A DNA stretch of 64,000 nt from Seonamhaeicola algicola (GTDB taxonomy: Bacteria; Bacteroidota; Bacteroidia; Flavobacteriales; Flavobacteriaceae): contig NZ_VOSC01000019.1 in assembly GCF_007997385.1 (NCBI RefSeq), forward strand, positions 519,090 through 583,089, given 5' to 3'. The translations under genes and the position numbers were made by a program. Position 1 is the first letter of the stretch. The number at the start of each line of letters is the position of its first letter. Under the pieces are notes generated by a model. It worked only from the letters and a program-made list of their open reading frames with translations. It had not been told where the DNA came from and searched no databases. This document shows, one piece after another, positions 54,480-63,966 of this stretch.

Positions 54480-55664
54480 TTAATCGCCATCACTATCAAC
54501 AAAATCAACTGTTACATCCATGGCATTCAATGCACTGGTTTTTAAAACGGTAACGTATAGTTGAATAACGTTAAAGGTTTCTAACATTAGGTTGTTATTT
54601 GTTTCTACCTGTATAGAAAAATCATTGTTTAAACCTGCAACAACCTGATCTATAGCAGCAAAACGTTCATCAATAATATCTGTAATGTTTTTTGTTGCTC
54701 TTTCATCAGCATCAAAAGCGGTAGCCTGTAAAAAATCTAAATAATCATCAATGCTTTGTCCGTTTGTTCCGTTTGAAAAAGATGTTCCGTAATATAAATT
54801 TTTAACAGCTTTGTAAGCCTCTAAAAATAATTCTTTTGAATTTTGTGGACTGTAAAAAGACTCTACCGTTTCTTTATCTGGGCTTCCATTTCGCTTACCT
54901 GATGGTGTTGCAATTTTAAGTTCTCTAAAGCCTTTTTCTACGTAATTAACATAATCATTTACTAGCTTATCAAAAGATGCTGTTGCAGATGAGCCATTAT
55001 TAGCAATTACTGTATTTGCGTTAGAATTCCAATAAGTTACAACTTCATTGGTTAAGCTTACCATTCTGTCTAGCACTTTTTCTAAATATGCAATGTAATT
55101 ATCTTTAATAGCATTAGTGGTGTAATACGTAACTATTTCTGCATTTGTAGCGGCAAGACCGTTAACCATATAATCTACGGCTGGCAGCCCTTGCTCATTG
55201 TTTCTTTTTTCTAAAGTAAAATCTATATCAGCAATTGCTAAAGTATTGGCTTCAATATTGCTTACAATGGTATTATCATCTTCTTGAGAATCATCGGCAG
55301 TTGTTATAAAATCTACAGGATATGAATTCATAAACAACCTGTAATTTAGCTCTTCGGCTTTACCAAAATTAAACATTGCTATGTGTTGCCATGATTTTTG
55401 CGCATTAAACAAGGCCGTTTGCAACGCTACTAAATTAGTTTCGTTTGGTGTGGTTGTAAACTGAGTTTGACTTGATTTTAATGCTGTTAATTTGGTATTA
55501 AAATCGGAAATTGCTGGCGTAATTATATTGTTTACCCAATTGGTTAATACCGCTTCTCTGTTAAACGTATTGTTATTGCCTTTATCTGTAGAATCATCAC
55601 TTGAACTACAAGAAATAATTATTAAAGCTGTAAAAGCAAAACACATTAATAATCCTTTTTTCAT
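54480..55664 (-). CDS. Imelysin-family lipoprotein
   Basis: The start ATG is placed at 55664 (MKKGLLMCFAFTALI), giving a lipoprotein signal with Cys19 (IIISCSSS); an upstream in-frame ATG would add a non-signal 25 residues. The roughly 394-residue protein is helical and matches the imelysin family, with NEQGLPAVDYMVNGL as the motif-region variant (Pro and Asp in place of the GxHxxE form). Imelysins are secreted or surface proteins linked to iron uptake. It is the second gene of the operon. Confidence 0.85.
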   Translation of the reverse strand: MKKGLLMCFAFTALIIISCSSSDDSTDKGNNNTFNREAVLTNWVNNIITPAISDFNTKLTALKSSQTQFTTTPNETNLVALQTALFNAQKSWQHIAMFNFGKAEELNYRLFMNSYPVDFITTADDSQEDDNTIVSNIEANTLAIADIDFTLEKRNNEQGLPAVDYMVNGLAATNAEIVTYYTTNAIKDNYIAYLEKVLDRMVSLTNEVVTYWNSNANTVIANNGSSATASFDKLVNDYVNYVEKGFRELKIATPSGKRNGSPDKETVESFYSPQNSKELFLEAYKAVKNLYYGTSFSNGTNGQSIDDYLDFLQATAFDADERATKNITDIIDERFAAIDQVVAGLNNDFSIQVETNNNLMLETFNVIQLYVTVLKTSALNAMDVTVDFVDSDGD

Positions 55665-55786
55665 GTTCTTTTTTTTATTGAATAGCAATTTATTGCCACG
55701 AATATACTGCTTATTTGTAAAACCAAAAGAGTGGCTCATTTACATAAGCCACTTTTATTAATTTATTGTATGTTATAATTTTAAAA

Positions 55787-56986
55787 TTATGCACCTGCTT
55801 GCGCTACTGTAAAATTAAACTTTGCCGCTATAGCTGCTGAAATTTCATCTAACTTGGTTTCGGTAACATCCCAAAAACCGTCTCCAGCTACTAAATCATC
55901 TATAAAACCTTGTACTTCAGTTTGTGTAAATAATGGTGTTACACCATCTAGAGATAAGAATTGTAATGAGTATACAAAACCGTAGCCTTCAGATAAATCA
56001 TGAAATGCTGTTGGCCTATCAGTTAATTTAGCTTTGCCTTGTTGTAAGTAATAAACGGCTCTAATACCAATTACTTTTGCAAGCTCTTTTCTAATAACCG
56101 TTATAGCTTCGTCTCTTATATCATATTTTTTTTGAGCAACTGCTGCTCTACCAATAATAAAGGCATCTATAATAGTTTGCGCAGTGCCTGTAAAATCACT
56201 ATCGCCCTCTACTCTGTTAATGTATTTTTGCATTAAAATGTCATCATCTGCAGATAAACCATACACGTAACCATATGCTTCATCAAAATGATGTTCCATG
56301 GTGGTGTAATCTTTACCTTCTGCAACTTCACCTGCGTCATTTGCAGTACGAAAGCTATTTGTACCATCAAAATCATCTTCATCTAATCTATTAAAATAAT
56401 GATTAGCAGCTTGATCAAACACTAAAGCACCAATTAACGATTTGTAAAATGCTTGATTATACTCTAAACCATCACCGTTTACATTTCTATTGCCATCGGC
56501 TATTCCAGCATTACCTTTTGTTGCTTGAACACTGTTTGAAACTGGTGTTTGTACTTCAGCAATAAAATTAGCTATGTACGCATCAAAATCTGCTTTTAAA
56601 GCATCTGCATTGTTTGTTACGCCTACAGAAAATAAACCTAATGAATTGGCTACTTTGTTTCTTATTTTCTTCCCTGTTCCGTTTAATGAAGCATCATCAA
56701 ACCCTTCACCGTTTTTAAAATTATTTTCTAATTCAGTAAGTGTTGAAGTTGTTGCGTTTAAATCACTACCAATAGCAGCCACTTGTTTTAAACGTGTTGT
56801 TTGCCCAGAAAAACTTACTGTTGTTTTTCCATCTCTTGTAAAGGTGTATGATGTTGGCACTGTTAAATCTGTAATATTTATACCTGTTGTTTGAGAAATT
56901 ACACGTTGTGCACCATCATTATCATCATCTGAGCATGATTGAAATAAAACTGCAATAGCTAAAAGCGATAGAGCTAATTTTTTCAT
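55787..56986 (-). CDS. DUF4856 family lipoprotein
   Basis: A 399-residue lipoprotein (Cys18 in LFQSCSDD) followed by an Asp/Gly linker. The body is helical and matches DUF4856 proteins, with HHFDEAYGYVYGL and a SEGYGFVYSLQFL segment. In Bacteroidota such genes are often paired with imelysin, and a role in iron or heme handling is assumed but unproven. It is the first gene of the operon, with promoter TTTTG-N19-TATATTTG and two ATTTAGA-type boxes. Confidence 0.85.
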   Translation of the reverse strand: MKKLALSLLAIAVLFQSCSDDDNDGAQRVISQTTGINITDLTVPTSYTFTRDGKTTVSFSGQTTRLKQVAAIGSDLNATTSTLTELENNFKNGEGFDDASLNGTGKKIRNKVANSLGLFSVGVTNNADALKADFDAYIANFIAEVQTPVSNSVQATKGNAGIADGNRNVNGDGLEYNQAFYKSLIGALVFDQAANHYFNRLDEDDFDGTNSFRTANDAGEVAEGKDYTTMEHHFDEAYGYVYGLSADDDILMQKYINRVEGDSDFTGTAQTIIDAFIIGRAAVAQKKYDIRDEAITVIRKELAKVIGIRAVYYLQQGKAKLTDRPTAFHDLSEGYGFVYSLQFLSLDGVTPLFTQTEVQGFIDDLVAGDGFWDVTETKLDEISAAIAAKFNFTVAQAGA

Positions 56987-56997
56987 TACGTTTGTTT

Positions 56998-57016
56998 ATT
57001 TAGATTTATTTAAAAT
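56998..57016. promoter_or_regulatory. Putative metal-regulator box near transcription start
   Basis: ATTTAGATTTATTTAAAAT lies at or just downstream of the expected transcription start of the DUF4856 operon, 12-30 bp before the ATG. It is closely similar to the box at 57060-57078. Confidence 0.4.
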
Positions 57017-57024
57017 AATTTTCG

Positions 57025-57056
57025 CAAATATAAAACCCATTTTAAAGGATGCAAAA
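57025..57056 (-). promoter_or_regulatory. Promoter of the iron-type operon
   Basis: On the minus strand TTTTG (57056-57052) and TATATTTG (57032-57025) are separated by 19 bp, the ideal Bacteroidota spacing. Confidence 0.6.
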
Positions 57057-57059
57057 TTT

Positions 57060-57078
57060 ATTTAGATTAATTTTAAAT
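57060..57078. promoter_or_regulatory. Putative metal-regulator box upstream of -33
   Basis: ATTTAGATTAATTTTAAAT is an imperfect inverted repeat directly upstream of the -33 element. It differs from the second box by few bases and has the same outer arms as the box at 49957-49975, supporting a shared Fur-like regulator. Confidence 0.5.
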
Positions 57079-57124
57079 TAAAACTCTAAACAACAAACAA
57101 ACTATTGATTAACAACAAAATACA

Positions 57125-57988
57125 CTAAAAATAATTTTTAAATATTTTTGAAGCTTCGTTAAAAGCACTTTCAAAACTCATAGCGTTTAAAGTGTTTTTA
57201 TGTTTTGAAGTGAAGTATGAAAGTAGTTTTTCAGTTGGCATATTGCCTGTAAGTTCATCTTTTGCCATAGGGCAACCACCAAACCCTTGTATGGCGCCAT
57301 CAAAACGTAAACAACCTGCATTATAAGCTGCATCAATTTTTTCAAACCAAGTATTTGGTGTAGTATGTAAATGCGCACCAAATTCAATATTAGTGTATTT
57401 AGGAATTAAGTTAGAGAATAAATACGATATATTTTCTGGGTTTGAACTACCTATTGTATCACTTAATGATAAAATTTCAACACCCATAGTGCTTAAACGT
57501 TCGGTCCACTCTCCTACTACATCAACATTCCAAGGGTCTCCGTAAGGGTTTCCAAAACCCATTGAAATATAAACAACTACTTTTTTGTTATGCTTGTTCG
57601 CTTCGTTTAAAATATCATTCAAAATATCAACAGATTGCGCAATAGTTTTATGTGTATTACGCATTTGAAAATTTTCGGATATTGAAAACGGATAGCCCAA
57701 ATAGTTTATTTCAGGATGTTTGCAAGCATCTTGGGCACCTCGTAAATTGGCTACAATTGCCAGTAATTTACTGCTAGTTTTAGTTAAATCTAGTTGCTCT
57801 AAAACCTGAGCAGTATCAACCATTTGCGGAATGGCTTTTGGTGAAACAAAACTACCAAAATCTATAGTATCAAAACCAACACGTAATAACGACTGAATAT
57901 ACTGTACCTTTTTTTCTGTTGGAATAAATTGTTTAATGCCTTGCATAGCATCACGCGGGCACTCAATTATCTTAATTTTTTCTAACAT
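57125..57988 (-). CDS. Hydroxymethylglutaryl-CoA lyase-like protein
   Basis: A 287-residue TIM-barrel of the HMGL family. The N-terminus reads ECPRDAMQGIKQFIPTEKK, in which RD-(A)-MQG replaces the RDGLQ usual for HMG-CoA lyase. FGSFVSPKAIPQM follows, then LSLSDTIG, GAHLHTTPN (metal-binding His-x-His) and IQGFGGCPMAKDELTGNMPTE, which includes the active-site Cys. The reaction is probably HMG-CoA to acetyl-CoA plus acetoacetate in leucine breakdown, though other aldolases of the family are possible. It stands alone, after the iron-type operon. Confidence 0.87.
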   Translation of the reverse strand: MLEKIKIIECPRDAMQGIKQFIPTEKKVQYIQSLLRVGFDTIDFGSFVSPKAIPQMVDTAQVLEQLDLTKTSSKLLAIVANLRGAQDACKHPEINYLGYPFSISENFQMRNTHKTIAQSVDILNDILNEANKHNKKVVVYISMGFGNPYGDPWNVDVVGEWTERLSTMGVEILSLSDTIGSSNPENISYLFSNLIPKYTNIEFGAHLHTTPNTWFEKIDAAYNAGCLRFDGAIQGFGGCPMAKDELTGNMPTEKLLSYFTSKHKNTLNAMSFESAFNEASKIFKNYF

Positions 57989-58081
57989 ATACTAGTTTAG
58001 TTTCAGTGTAAAAATACTACTATTTTTTGTAAGGTTTAGCATTTGCAAAAGACTCAAAATTAACACTAATTAGCAAATACC

Positions 58082-58996
58082 ATGAATAAAAACACACTGG
58101 TTTTTACTGTTTTCATCTTTTTTGTTGCCCTTTCATTTGCTCAAAGCACTGCTATTTACAACGTAGAATTTACAAATTTTTGGAATGCTAATGACCACAA
58201 TAACGGTAACAATTTACCAGAAAACGCCCATTGGTCTGATTTAGTTATTACTACTCATAACAACAATGTAACGTTTTTTAAAATGAATGAAATGGCAAGC
58301 CCCGGTGTTGCGTTAATTGCTGAACTTGGTGATGTTTCAAATTTTAAAAATGAAGATTACCAAAACGCAATTAATGCAGGTTATGCAAATAACTTTATTA
58401 ACGCTGGTGGTTTATTTTTATCTTCTGGTAATACTATAACATACAATAATTTACAGATTAGTGAAAATTTTTCATTGGTATCAATACTTTCAATGATTGC
58501 TCCAAGCCCTGATTGGTTTATTGGTGTTAACGGAGTAAACTTACAAAATACTAGTGGCTGGATTAACGCCATTACAATTGACTTATATCCTTATGATGCA
58601 GGAACAGAAGCAGGCTCAACGTATTCTTTAAATAACCCACCAACTAACCCACAAAGTGTTATTCAAAATATACAAGGTGTTCAGCCATTTAATAATGAAA
58701 AAGTTGCAACCATAACATTTACGTTGCAATCGGTTTTAAATACTTCAAAAAACGCATTTACAAATATTAAAATATACCCAAATCCTGCCAATGATAAACT
58801 GTTTATAAACAACCTTAAAAACATAAGTAATTTAGAAATTTACAGTTTACTTGGTAAACTTCATAAAAAATTACATATTGAAAAAGGCAGCGAAAATTTA
58901 GAAATTGATATATCAAACCTAAATACGGGTATATATTTATTAAAACTTAATTCAATTAATAATGTAAGTGTAAGTAAAAGGCTTATTATCAATTAA
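58082..58996 (+). CDS. Spondin_N-domain protein with T9SS type A sorting domain
   Basis: A 304-residue secreted protein (signal ending ALSFAQ). Residues 20-215 match Spondin_N: EFTNFWNANDHNNGNNLPENAHWSDL-type opening (given in pieces), SMIAPSPDWFIGV and DLYPYDAGTEAGSTY. The C-terminus, from IKIYPNPANDKLFINN to YLLKLNS and KRLIIN, is the Por secretion sorting domain, so it should be exported by the type IX system and held at or released from the surface. The ligand is unknown. The ATG is preceded by a TAATTAGCA-type promoter element. Confidence 0.85.
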   Translation: MNKNTLVFTVFIFFVALSFAQSTAIYNVEFTNFWNANDHNNGNNLPENAHWSDLVITTHNNNVTFFKMNEMASPGVALIAELGDVSNFKNEDYQNAINAGYANNFINAGGLFLSSGNTITYNNLQISENFSLVSILSMIAPSPDWFIGVNGVNLQNTSGWINAITIDLYPYDAGTEAGSTYSLNNPPTNPQSVIQNIQGVQPFNNEKVATITFTLQSVLNTSKNAFTNIKIYPNPANDKLFINNLKNISNLEIYSLLGKLHKKLHIEKGSENLEIDISNLNTGIYLLKLNSINNVSVSKRLIIN

Positions 58997-59003
58997 CTTC
59001 CTA

Positions 59004-59015
59004 TTTATCGAATAA
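59004..59015. promoter_or_regulatory. TTTATCGAATAA motif upstream of metalloprotease gene
   Basis: The 12-mer TTTATCGAATAA lies 72-83 bp before the ATG at 59087. An identical 12-mer lies 70-81 bp before the PID-CTERM-like gene. Confidence 0.45.
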
Positions 59016-59086
59016 TATTTACACTTAACGTTTATTTTACAGTATTTTCACATTAACAGGTACATTTGTTTAACCAAATTTACCTA

Positions 59087-61021
59087 ATGACACCTAACCT
59101 AAAAAAATCATTACCTTTTTTAATAACACTGTTTTTGCCGTTGTTTGGTTATGTTTATGCCCAAAACAATGATTTTGCTTGTGGCACATCTTTCTCTGAA
59201 GCACAAATTGAACTTTTTAACAGTATAAAGCACAACGAAACTTTAAGCAACTTAGAAGCTAACAAGCATTTAAACCTAAAAGATTTATCGGAAAACATTG
59301 TTAATTACATTCCTGTAAAAATTCATATTTTAAGATATTCAAACGGAAGTGATGGTTTATGTGATGCCGATTTGAATACTGCTATTGATAATTTAAACAA
59401 CCATTTTAACAATGCTAGAATGACATTTTTTGTTTCTAGTGAAGTTAATTATATTGATAATAACCAAACAGCTCATATAACAAAAGGAAAAGATGACACT
59501 GTTTTTGAAACTAATAACACTCCTGGAGTTATAAACATTTATTTTACGCATGCTTTAAAAAACGAAGCAAACCTAAGTATTTGTGGTTATACCAACAATA
59601 CCAGAAACAAGGATTATTTAGTAATTAAAAATAGTTGCGCAACAACATCACTTGTGCATGAAATGGGCCACTTTTTCTCTCTATTGCACACCCATGGTAA
59701 CGACAATAATGCATTAACTACTGAACTTGTAGATGGTAGCAATTGTGATACTGACGGCGATGGTATTTGTGACACACCTGCAGACCCAAAGTTAACCACC
59801 ACTAATGTTAATGAATTTTGTGAATACATTGGTATAGAAACTGATGCCCACGGGCACACCTTTAAGCCAGATGTTAGTAACATAATGTCATATGCTAAAA
59901 AAAACTGTAGAACGCATTTTTCTAAACAACAATTACAAAGAATGTATGCCTTTTACATTACCCAAAAGCATTATTTATCTAGCACTAATTTTAATGCAGA
60001 TGTAGTTGCTAGCAATACCATAACTTGCCAAAACAAACTTACTGTTAACTTTAGCAACTCATGCCCAAATGCATCAGCTTGGGAATGGGATATAAACTCT
60101 GATGGTGTTATTGATTACACCTCACAAAACCCTTCGCATACATTTAATTCGGGTATGTACAGTGTAACACTTTCTGTTTATAAAAATTCAAAAAAAATTA
60201 CTAAAACCTATCATAACCTTGTTAAAGTTGGTGTATTAACTGAAACACTTTTTGATGAAAGTTTTGATACTTTTAATATAGCTGGAGATGATGGGTGGAC
60301 TGTAAACGATAACAACAGTGGTTACCATTGGGTTATTAATCATGGTGAAACACACTCTGATGCTACTGGCCCAATACACAATCATCATCATGAAAATGGA
60401 GACTTAAATAGATACATTTACACGGAAGCTTCTGGTGCTGAAGAAGGTGCAATTACAGAGTTTATCTCGCCCTGTATTGATGTCGTACATCAAAATTCTG
60501 AAATAGATTTTAATTATCATATGTTTGGCGAAAATATAGGTGAACTTCATGTTGATATTAAAACCAACAATGGGTACAAAAATGATGTAATTCCGCCATT
60601 TATTGGCAGTCAACAAAATAACCAAGCAGATGATTTTTTAACAGCATCTATCAATTTATCATACTATGCAGGTGAAACCATTAATATTAGGTTTAGAGCT
60701 GTTAGAGGTAATGGTTGGAAAGGTGATATTGCTATTGATAATGTACATTTAAAAACAATTAGTGTTCCGGTAACAGACAAAGACATAAAATTATACCCAA
60801 ACCCTGTTAAAAACAACTTACTTTACATACAAACATTAGCATCTAATTTTAATGATGATAGTACTGTTTTACACTTTGAAATTTCAAACCTAGTAGGTCA
60901 AAAATTTTCATCAGGTATTGTTACAAACAAACCAATTGACACCAGTAATTTAGCTTCAGGCTCTTATTTGCTAACCGTAATAAGCAATACTAATAGAGTA
61001 GTAAAACGTTTTATTAAGTAG
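59087..61021 (+). CDS. M43-type zinc metalloprotease with PKD and T9SS sorting domains
   Basis: I use the ATG at 59087 ([15 protein letters not shown]); a TTG seven codons earlier also exists. The roughly 644-residue protein has a signal peptide ending VYAQ and a metzincin-type domain. Its zinc motif is [11 protein letters not shown] (the usual HExxHxxGxxH has Gly where this has Ser), with Met-turn [12 protein letters not shown]-like domain ([20 protein letters not shown]-type, split here) and a MAM/cleaved-adhesin-like region follow. A T9SS sorting domain ([14 protein letters not shown] to KRFIK) ends the protein. It is a secreted protease. It overlaps pyrD by 8 bp at the convergent end. Confidence 0.87.
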   Translation: MTPNLKKSLPFLITLFLPLFGYVYAQNNDFACGTSFSEAQIELFNSIKHNETLSNLEANKHLNLKDLSENIVNYIPVKIHILRYSNGSDGLCDADLNTAIDNLNNHFNNARMTFFVSSEVNYIDNNQTAHITKGKDDTVFETNNTPGVINIYFTHALKNEANLSICGYTNNTRNKDYLVIKNSCATTSLVHEMGHFFSLLHTHGNDNNALTTELVDGSNCDTDGDGICDTPADPKLTTTNVNEFCEYIGIETDAHGHTFKPDVSNIMSYAKKNCRTHFSKQQLQRMYAFYITQKHYLSSTNFNADVVASNTITCQNKLTVNFSNSCPNASAWEWDINSDGVIDYTSQNPSHTFNSGMYSVTLSVYKNSKKITKTYHNLVKVGVLTETLFDESFDTFNIAGDDGWTVNDNNSGYHWVINHGETHSDATGPIHNHHHENGDLNRYIYTEASGAEEGAITEFISPCIDVVHQNSEIDFNYHMFGENIGELHVDIKTNNGYKNDVIPPFIGSQQNNQADDFLTASINLSYYAGETINIRFRAVRGNGWKGDIAIDNVHLKTISVPVTDKDIKLYPNPVKNNLLYIQTLASNFNDDSTVLHFEISNLVGQKFSSGIVTNKPIDTSNLASGSYLLTVISNTNRVVKRFIK

Positions 61022-62048
61022 TTTTTAAAAGTGCTTTATTTATAGATTTTACTAAACGTGGTCCTTCATAAATAAAACCTGTATACACTTGAACTAAATC
61101 GGCACCTGCATTAATTTTCTCAAGAGCATCATTAGCTGAATGAATACCACCAACACCAATTATTGGAAATGCTTTATTGCTTTTAGTTGCTAAATACTGT
61201 ATTACTTTAGTACTTTTATCTTTTATTGGTTGCCCGCTTAAACCACCATTTCCTATGGCATTAAGCATACTTTCTGAGGCCTTTAAACCAGTTCTATCTA
61301 CTGATGTATTACTAGCAATAACACCATCTAGGTTTGTTTCGTTTATAAGCTCAATAATTTCATCTAACTGGCCTTCATTTAAATCTGGTGCTATTTTTAA
61401 TACTATAGGTTTTTGTTTTTCAAATGTTTTATTAGCTTTTTGTACCGCTCCAATTAATTCAAGCAAATAATCTTTATCATTTAATTTTTCATGACTACCA
61501 ACATTTGGGCAACTTACGTTTAACACAAAATAATCTACATACGGGTGTAATGCATTAAAACATGTTAAATAATCTTTAGTATAATCTTCAGGTTTTGTTG
61601 CTGTGTTTTTACCAATGTTTCCGCCTATAACTAATTGGCCTTTATTTTTTTTTAATTGCGTTATGGCTGCTTCAACACCTTCATTATTGAACCCCATACG
61701 GTTAATAATGCCTTTATCATCTTTTAACCTAAACAAGCGCTTTTTGGGGTTACCCGCTTGTCCTTTTGGCGTTACCGTACCAATTTCAATAAAACCAAAA
61801 CCAAAATTTGCCAATTCGTTATATAAAACAGCGTTTTTATCAAAACCCGCAGCTAATCCAACAGGATTTTTAAAGGTTAACCCAAACAAATTACGCTCTA
61901 ATTTTTTATCATTCACAACATACAAACTTCTAAAAACAGCTTGTAAACCAGGTATTTTAGAAGTTAATTTTATTAAACTAAATGTGAAATGATGGATTTT
62001 TTCAGGATCGAAAGAAAAGAATATTGGGCGGATAAGTTGTTTATACAT
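61014..62048 (-). CDS. pyrD: Quinone-dependent dihydroorotate dehydrogenase
   Basis: A 344-residue class 2 enzyme. It has an N-terminal membrane-associating helix region, then [54 protein letters not shown] with Ser as catalytic base, [12 protein letters not shown], and [13 protein letters not shown]. It oxidises dihydroorotate to orotate, passing electrons to quinone. It stands opposite the pepT gene. The protein at 7129-8385, related to the preceding pathway step, is probably not catalytic. Confidence 0.94.
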   Translation of the reverse strand: MYKQLIRPIFFSFDPEKIHHFTFSLIKLTSKIPGLQAVFRSLYVVNDKKLERNLFGLTFKNPVGLAAGFDKNAVLYNELANFGFGFIEIGTVTPKGQAGNPKKRLFRLKDDKGIINRMGFNNEGVEAAITQLKKNKGQLVIGGNIGKNTATKPEDYTKDYLTCFNALHPYVDYFVLNVSCPNVGSHEKLNDKDYLLELIGAVQKANKTFEKQKPIVLKIAPDLNEGQLDEIIELINETNLDGVIASNTSVDRTGLKASESMLNAIGNGGLSGQPIKDKSTKVIQYLATKSNKAFPIIGVGGIHSANDALEKINAGADLVQVYTGFIYEGPRLVKSINKALLKTT

Positions 62049-62172
62049 CGGTATTATTTGTGCAAAAATACACTTAATAGTTTAAATAAAAAACCACTTA
62101 GTGTAAAGAGCTTAACAATTAATAATTGTAATTTTGAAATTATAATTACACATTTAAAAATTCAATTTTAAA

Positions 62173-63405
62173 ATGATTTCAAAAGCACACATAATAAAGC
62201 GTTTTAACAGTTATGTAACCATTGATACAGAATCTGACCCAAACTCTAAAACCACCCCTAGCACAGAAAAACAATGGAACTTAGCTAATAAACTTGTTGA
62301 AGAATTAAAAGCTATTGGCATGCAAGATGTAACTATTGATGCTAATGCATACATTATGGCAACTTTACCAAGTAATGTAAACCATGATGTGCCAACTATT
62401 GGATTTATTTCACATTTTGATACCTCTCCAGATTTTACAGGCGCTAATGTTAAACCTCAAATAATTGATAATTATGATGGAAAAGATATTGTTTTAAATG
62501 AAGAAGAAAACATTGTTTTATCTCCTGATTATTTTGAAGATTTACTACAATACAAAGGCCAAACTTTAATTACTACCGATGGTACAACCCTTTTAGGAGC
62601 CGATGATAAAGCAGGTATTTGCGAAATTGTTTCTGCCATGGAATATTTAATTAAACACCCCGAAATAAAACATGGTAAAATACGTATTGGCTTTACACCC
62701 GATGAAGAAATTGGGCGCGGCGCTCATAAATTTGATGTTGAAAAATTTGGCGCAGATTGGGCTTACACCATGGATGGTAGCCAAATAGGAGAATTAGAAT
62801 ACGAAAATTTTAATGCGGCAGGCGCTGTTGTAAAAGTAAAAGGTAAAATTGTACACCCTGGTTATGCCAAAGGAAAAATGGTAAATTCAATGTACATAGC
62901 TACCGAATTTATAAACTCATTACCAAGATTAGAAACTCCAGAACATACCGATGGTTACCAAGGCTTTTTTCATTTGCATAATATAGAAGGTGATGTTGAA
63001 GAAACTAAGCTACATTATATAATAAGAGACCATGATAAAGAGCATTTTGAAGCCAGAAAAGAGGTTATGGTAAAACTTACAAATGAACTTAATACTCAAT
63101 ATGGTAAAGAAGTTATTATTACCGAAATAAAAGATCAGTACTATAATATGCGTGAAAAAATTGAACCCGTAATGCATATTGTTGCTATTGCTGAAGAAGC
63201 CATGAAACAACTAGATATAAAACCACTTATAAAAGCTATAAGAGGTGGCACAGATGGATCTCAATTAAGCTATATGGGGTTACCCTGCCCTAATATATTT
63301 GCTGGCGGACACAACTTTCACGGGCGCTATGAATATGTACCCGTTGAAAGTATTATTAAAGCAACACAAGTAATATGTAAAATAGCTGAACTTACTGCTA
63401 AATAA
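62173..63405 (+). CDS. pepT: Peptidase T (tripeptidase)
   Basis: A 410-residue M20-family zinc aminotripeptidase. Zinc-binding residues are in [15 protein letters not shown] (His), [13 protein letters not shown] (Asp), [12 protein letters not shown] (Glu-Glu) and [31 protein letters not shown] provides the C-terminal His. A dimerisation/lid domain is inserted in the middle. It removes N-terminal residues from tripeptides in the cytoplasm. It is transcribed alone. Confidence 0.94.
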   Translation: MISKAHIIKRFNSYVTIDTESDPNSKTTPSTEKQWNLANKLVEELKAIGMQDVTIDANAYIMATLPSNVNHDVPTIGFISHFDTSPDFTGANVKPQIIDNYDGKDIVLNEEENIVLSPDYFEDLLQYKGQTLITTDGTTLLGADDKAGICEIVSAMEYLIKHPEIKHGKIRIGFTPDEEIGRGAHKFDVEKFGADWAYTMDGSQIGELEYENFNAAGAVVKVKGKIVHPGYAKGKMVNSMYIATEFINSLPRLETPEHTDGYQGFFHLHNIEGDVEETKLHYIIRDHDKEHFEARKEVMVKLTNELNTQYGKEVIITEIKDQYYNMREKIEPVMHIVAIAEEAMKQLDIKPLIKAIRGGTDGSQLSYMGLPCPNIFAGGHNFHGRYEYVPVESIIKATQVICKIAELTAK

Positions 63406-63444
63406 ACTTACACATTAAAAGTTTAAGCCTACTATTTCATTTTA

Positions 63445-63456
63445 TTTATCGATAAA
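63445..63456. promoter_or_regulatory. Palindromic TTTATCGATAAA site
   Basis: A perfect 12-bp palindrome TTTATCGATAAA, followed by AAG. It is the most symmetric copy of the TTTATCGA motif in the window. It lies 149-160 bp before the PID-CTERM-like gene. Confidence 0.5.
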
Positions 63457-63523
63457 AAGCGTATTAATTCGACTTATTAAAAACCTTTTGTGAAAAAATA
63501 TTGTTAATCTAAAAAATATAGTG

Positions 63524-63535
63524 TTTATCGAATAA
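63524..63535. promoter_or_regulatory. TTTATCGAATAA motif upstream of PID-CTERM-like gene
   Basis: TTTATCGAATAA, then AAAAG, stands 70-81 bp before the ATG. It repeats the block at 63445 (TTTATCGATAAAAAG) 79 bp further upstream. Confidence 0.45.
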
Positions 63536-63604
63536 AAAGTGGTGTTACCTTGAATTGTAATACTTTTACATTGCTATTAATCCATTAATAACTAATTTAT
63601 AACA

Positions 63605-63940
63605 ATGAAAAACAAGGGTAATTTTTTATTAAAAAATTTAAAGGTTATAGCATTTGTAATAGTTTTTATGTTAAGCTTTGGCTCTAATGCCAATGCTGCA
63701 ACAAATGCGCCTTCAATGAACTTAACTTCTAACACGCTTACCATTTCTGCTCAAAACCCAACATTAACATGGGGTTTTGGTTGGTATTACAAATGGAAAA
63801 AGAAATGGTATAAGAAAAAGAAAAAGCAATGGCATAAAAAACCAAAACAACCTACAGATTCAGTTCCATTAGATGGAGGATTAGGTGTTTTACTTTTAGG
63901 CGCTACCGCTTTTGGAGTTAGAAAGCTTAGAAAAAATTAA
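63605..63940 (+). CDS. Small exported protein with PID-CTERM-like sorting tail
   Basis: A 111-residue protein with a signal peptide (hydrophobic core 14-27, cleavage near NANAA). A Trp/Tyr/Lys-rich middle (WGFGWYYKWKKKWYKKKKKQ and further Lys) follows. The C-terminal tail PLDGGLGVLLLGATAFGVRKLRKN has the short motif-hydrophobic helix-basic end of PID-CTERM/PEP-CTERM-like proteins handled by exosortase-type enzymes. It should be exported and processed at the membrane. The very basic, aromatic middle suggests a surface or matrix peptide; its role is unknown. The ATG is preceded by two TTTATCGA motifs. Confidence 0.78.
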   Translation: MKNKGNFLLKNLKVIAFVIVFMLSFGSNANAATNAPSMNLTSNTLTISAQNPTLTWGFGWYYKWKKKWYKKKKKQWHKKPKQPTDSVPLDGGLGVLLLGATAFGVRKLRKN

Positions 63941-63966
63941 AATATTTAAAACTTAGTTTTAATAAT

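Noticed and set aside
54480-55664. Imelysin without the GxHxxE motif as a broken gene
   Set aside because: The GLPAVDY variant keeps the motif position, and I recall similar forms in the family; the frame is intact.
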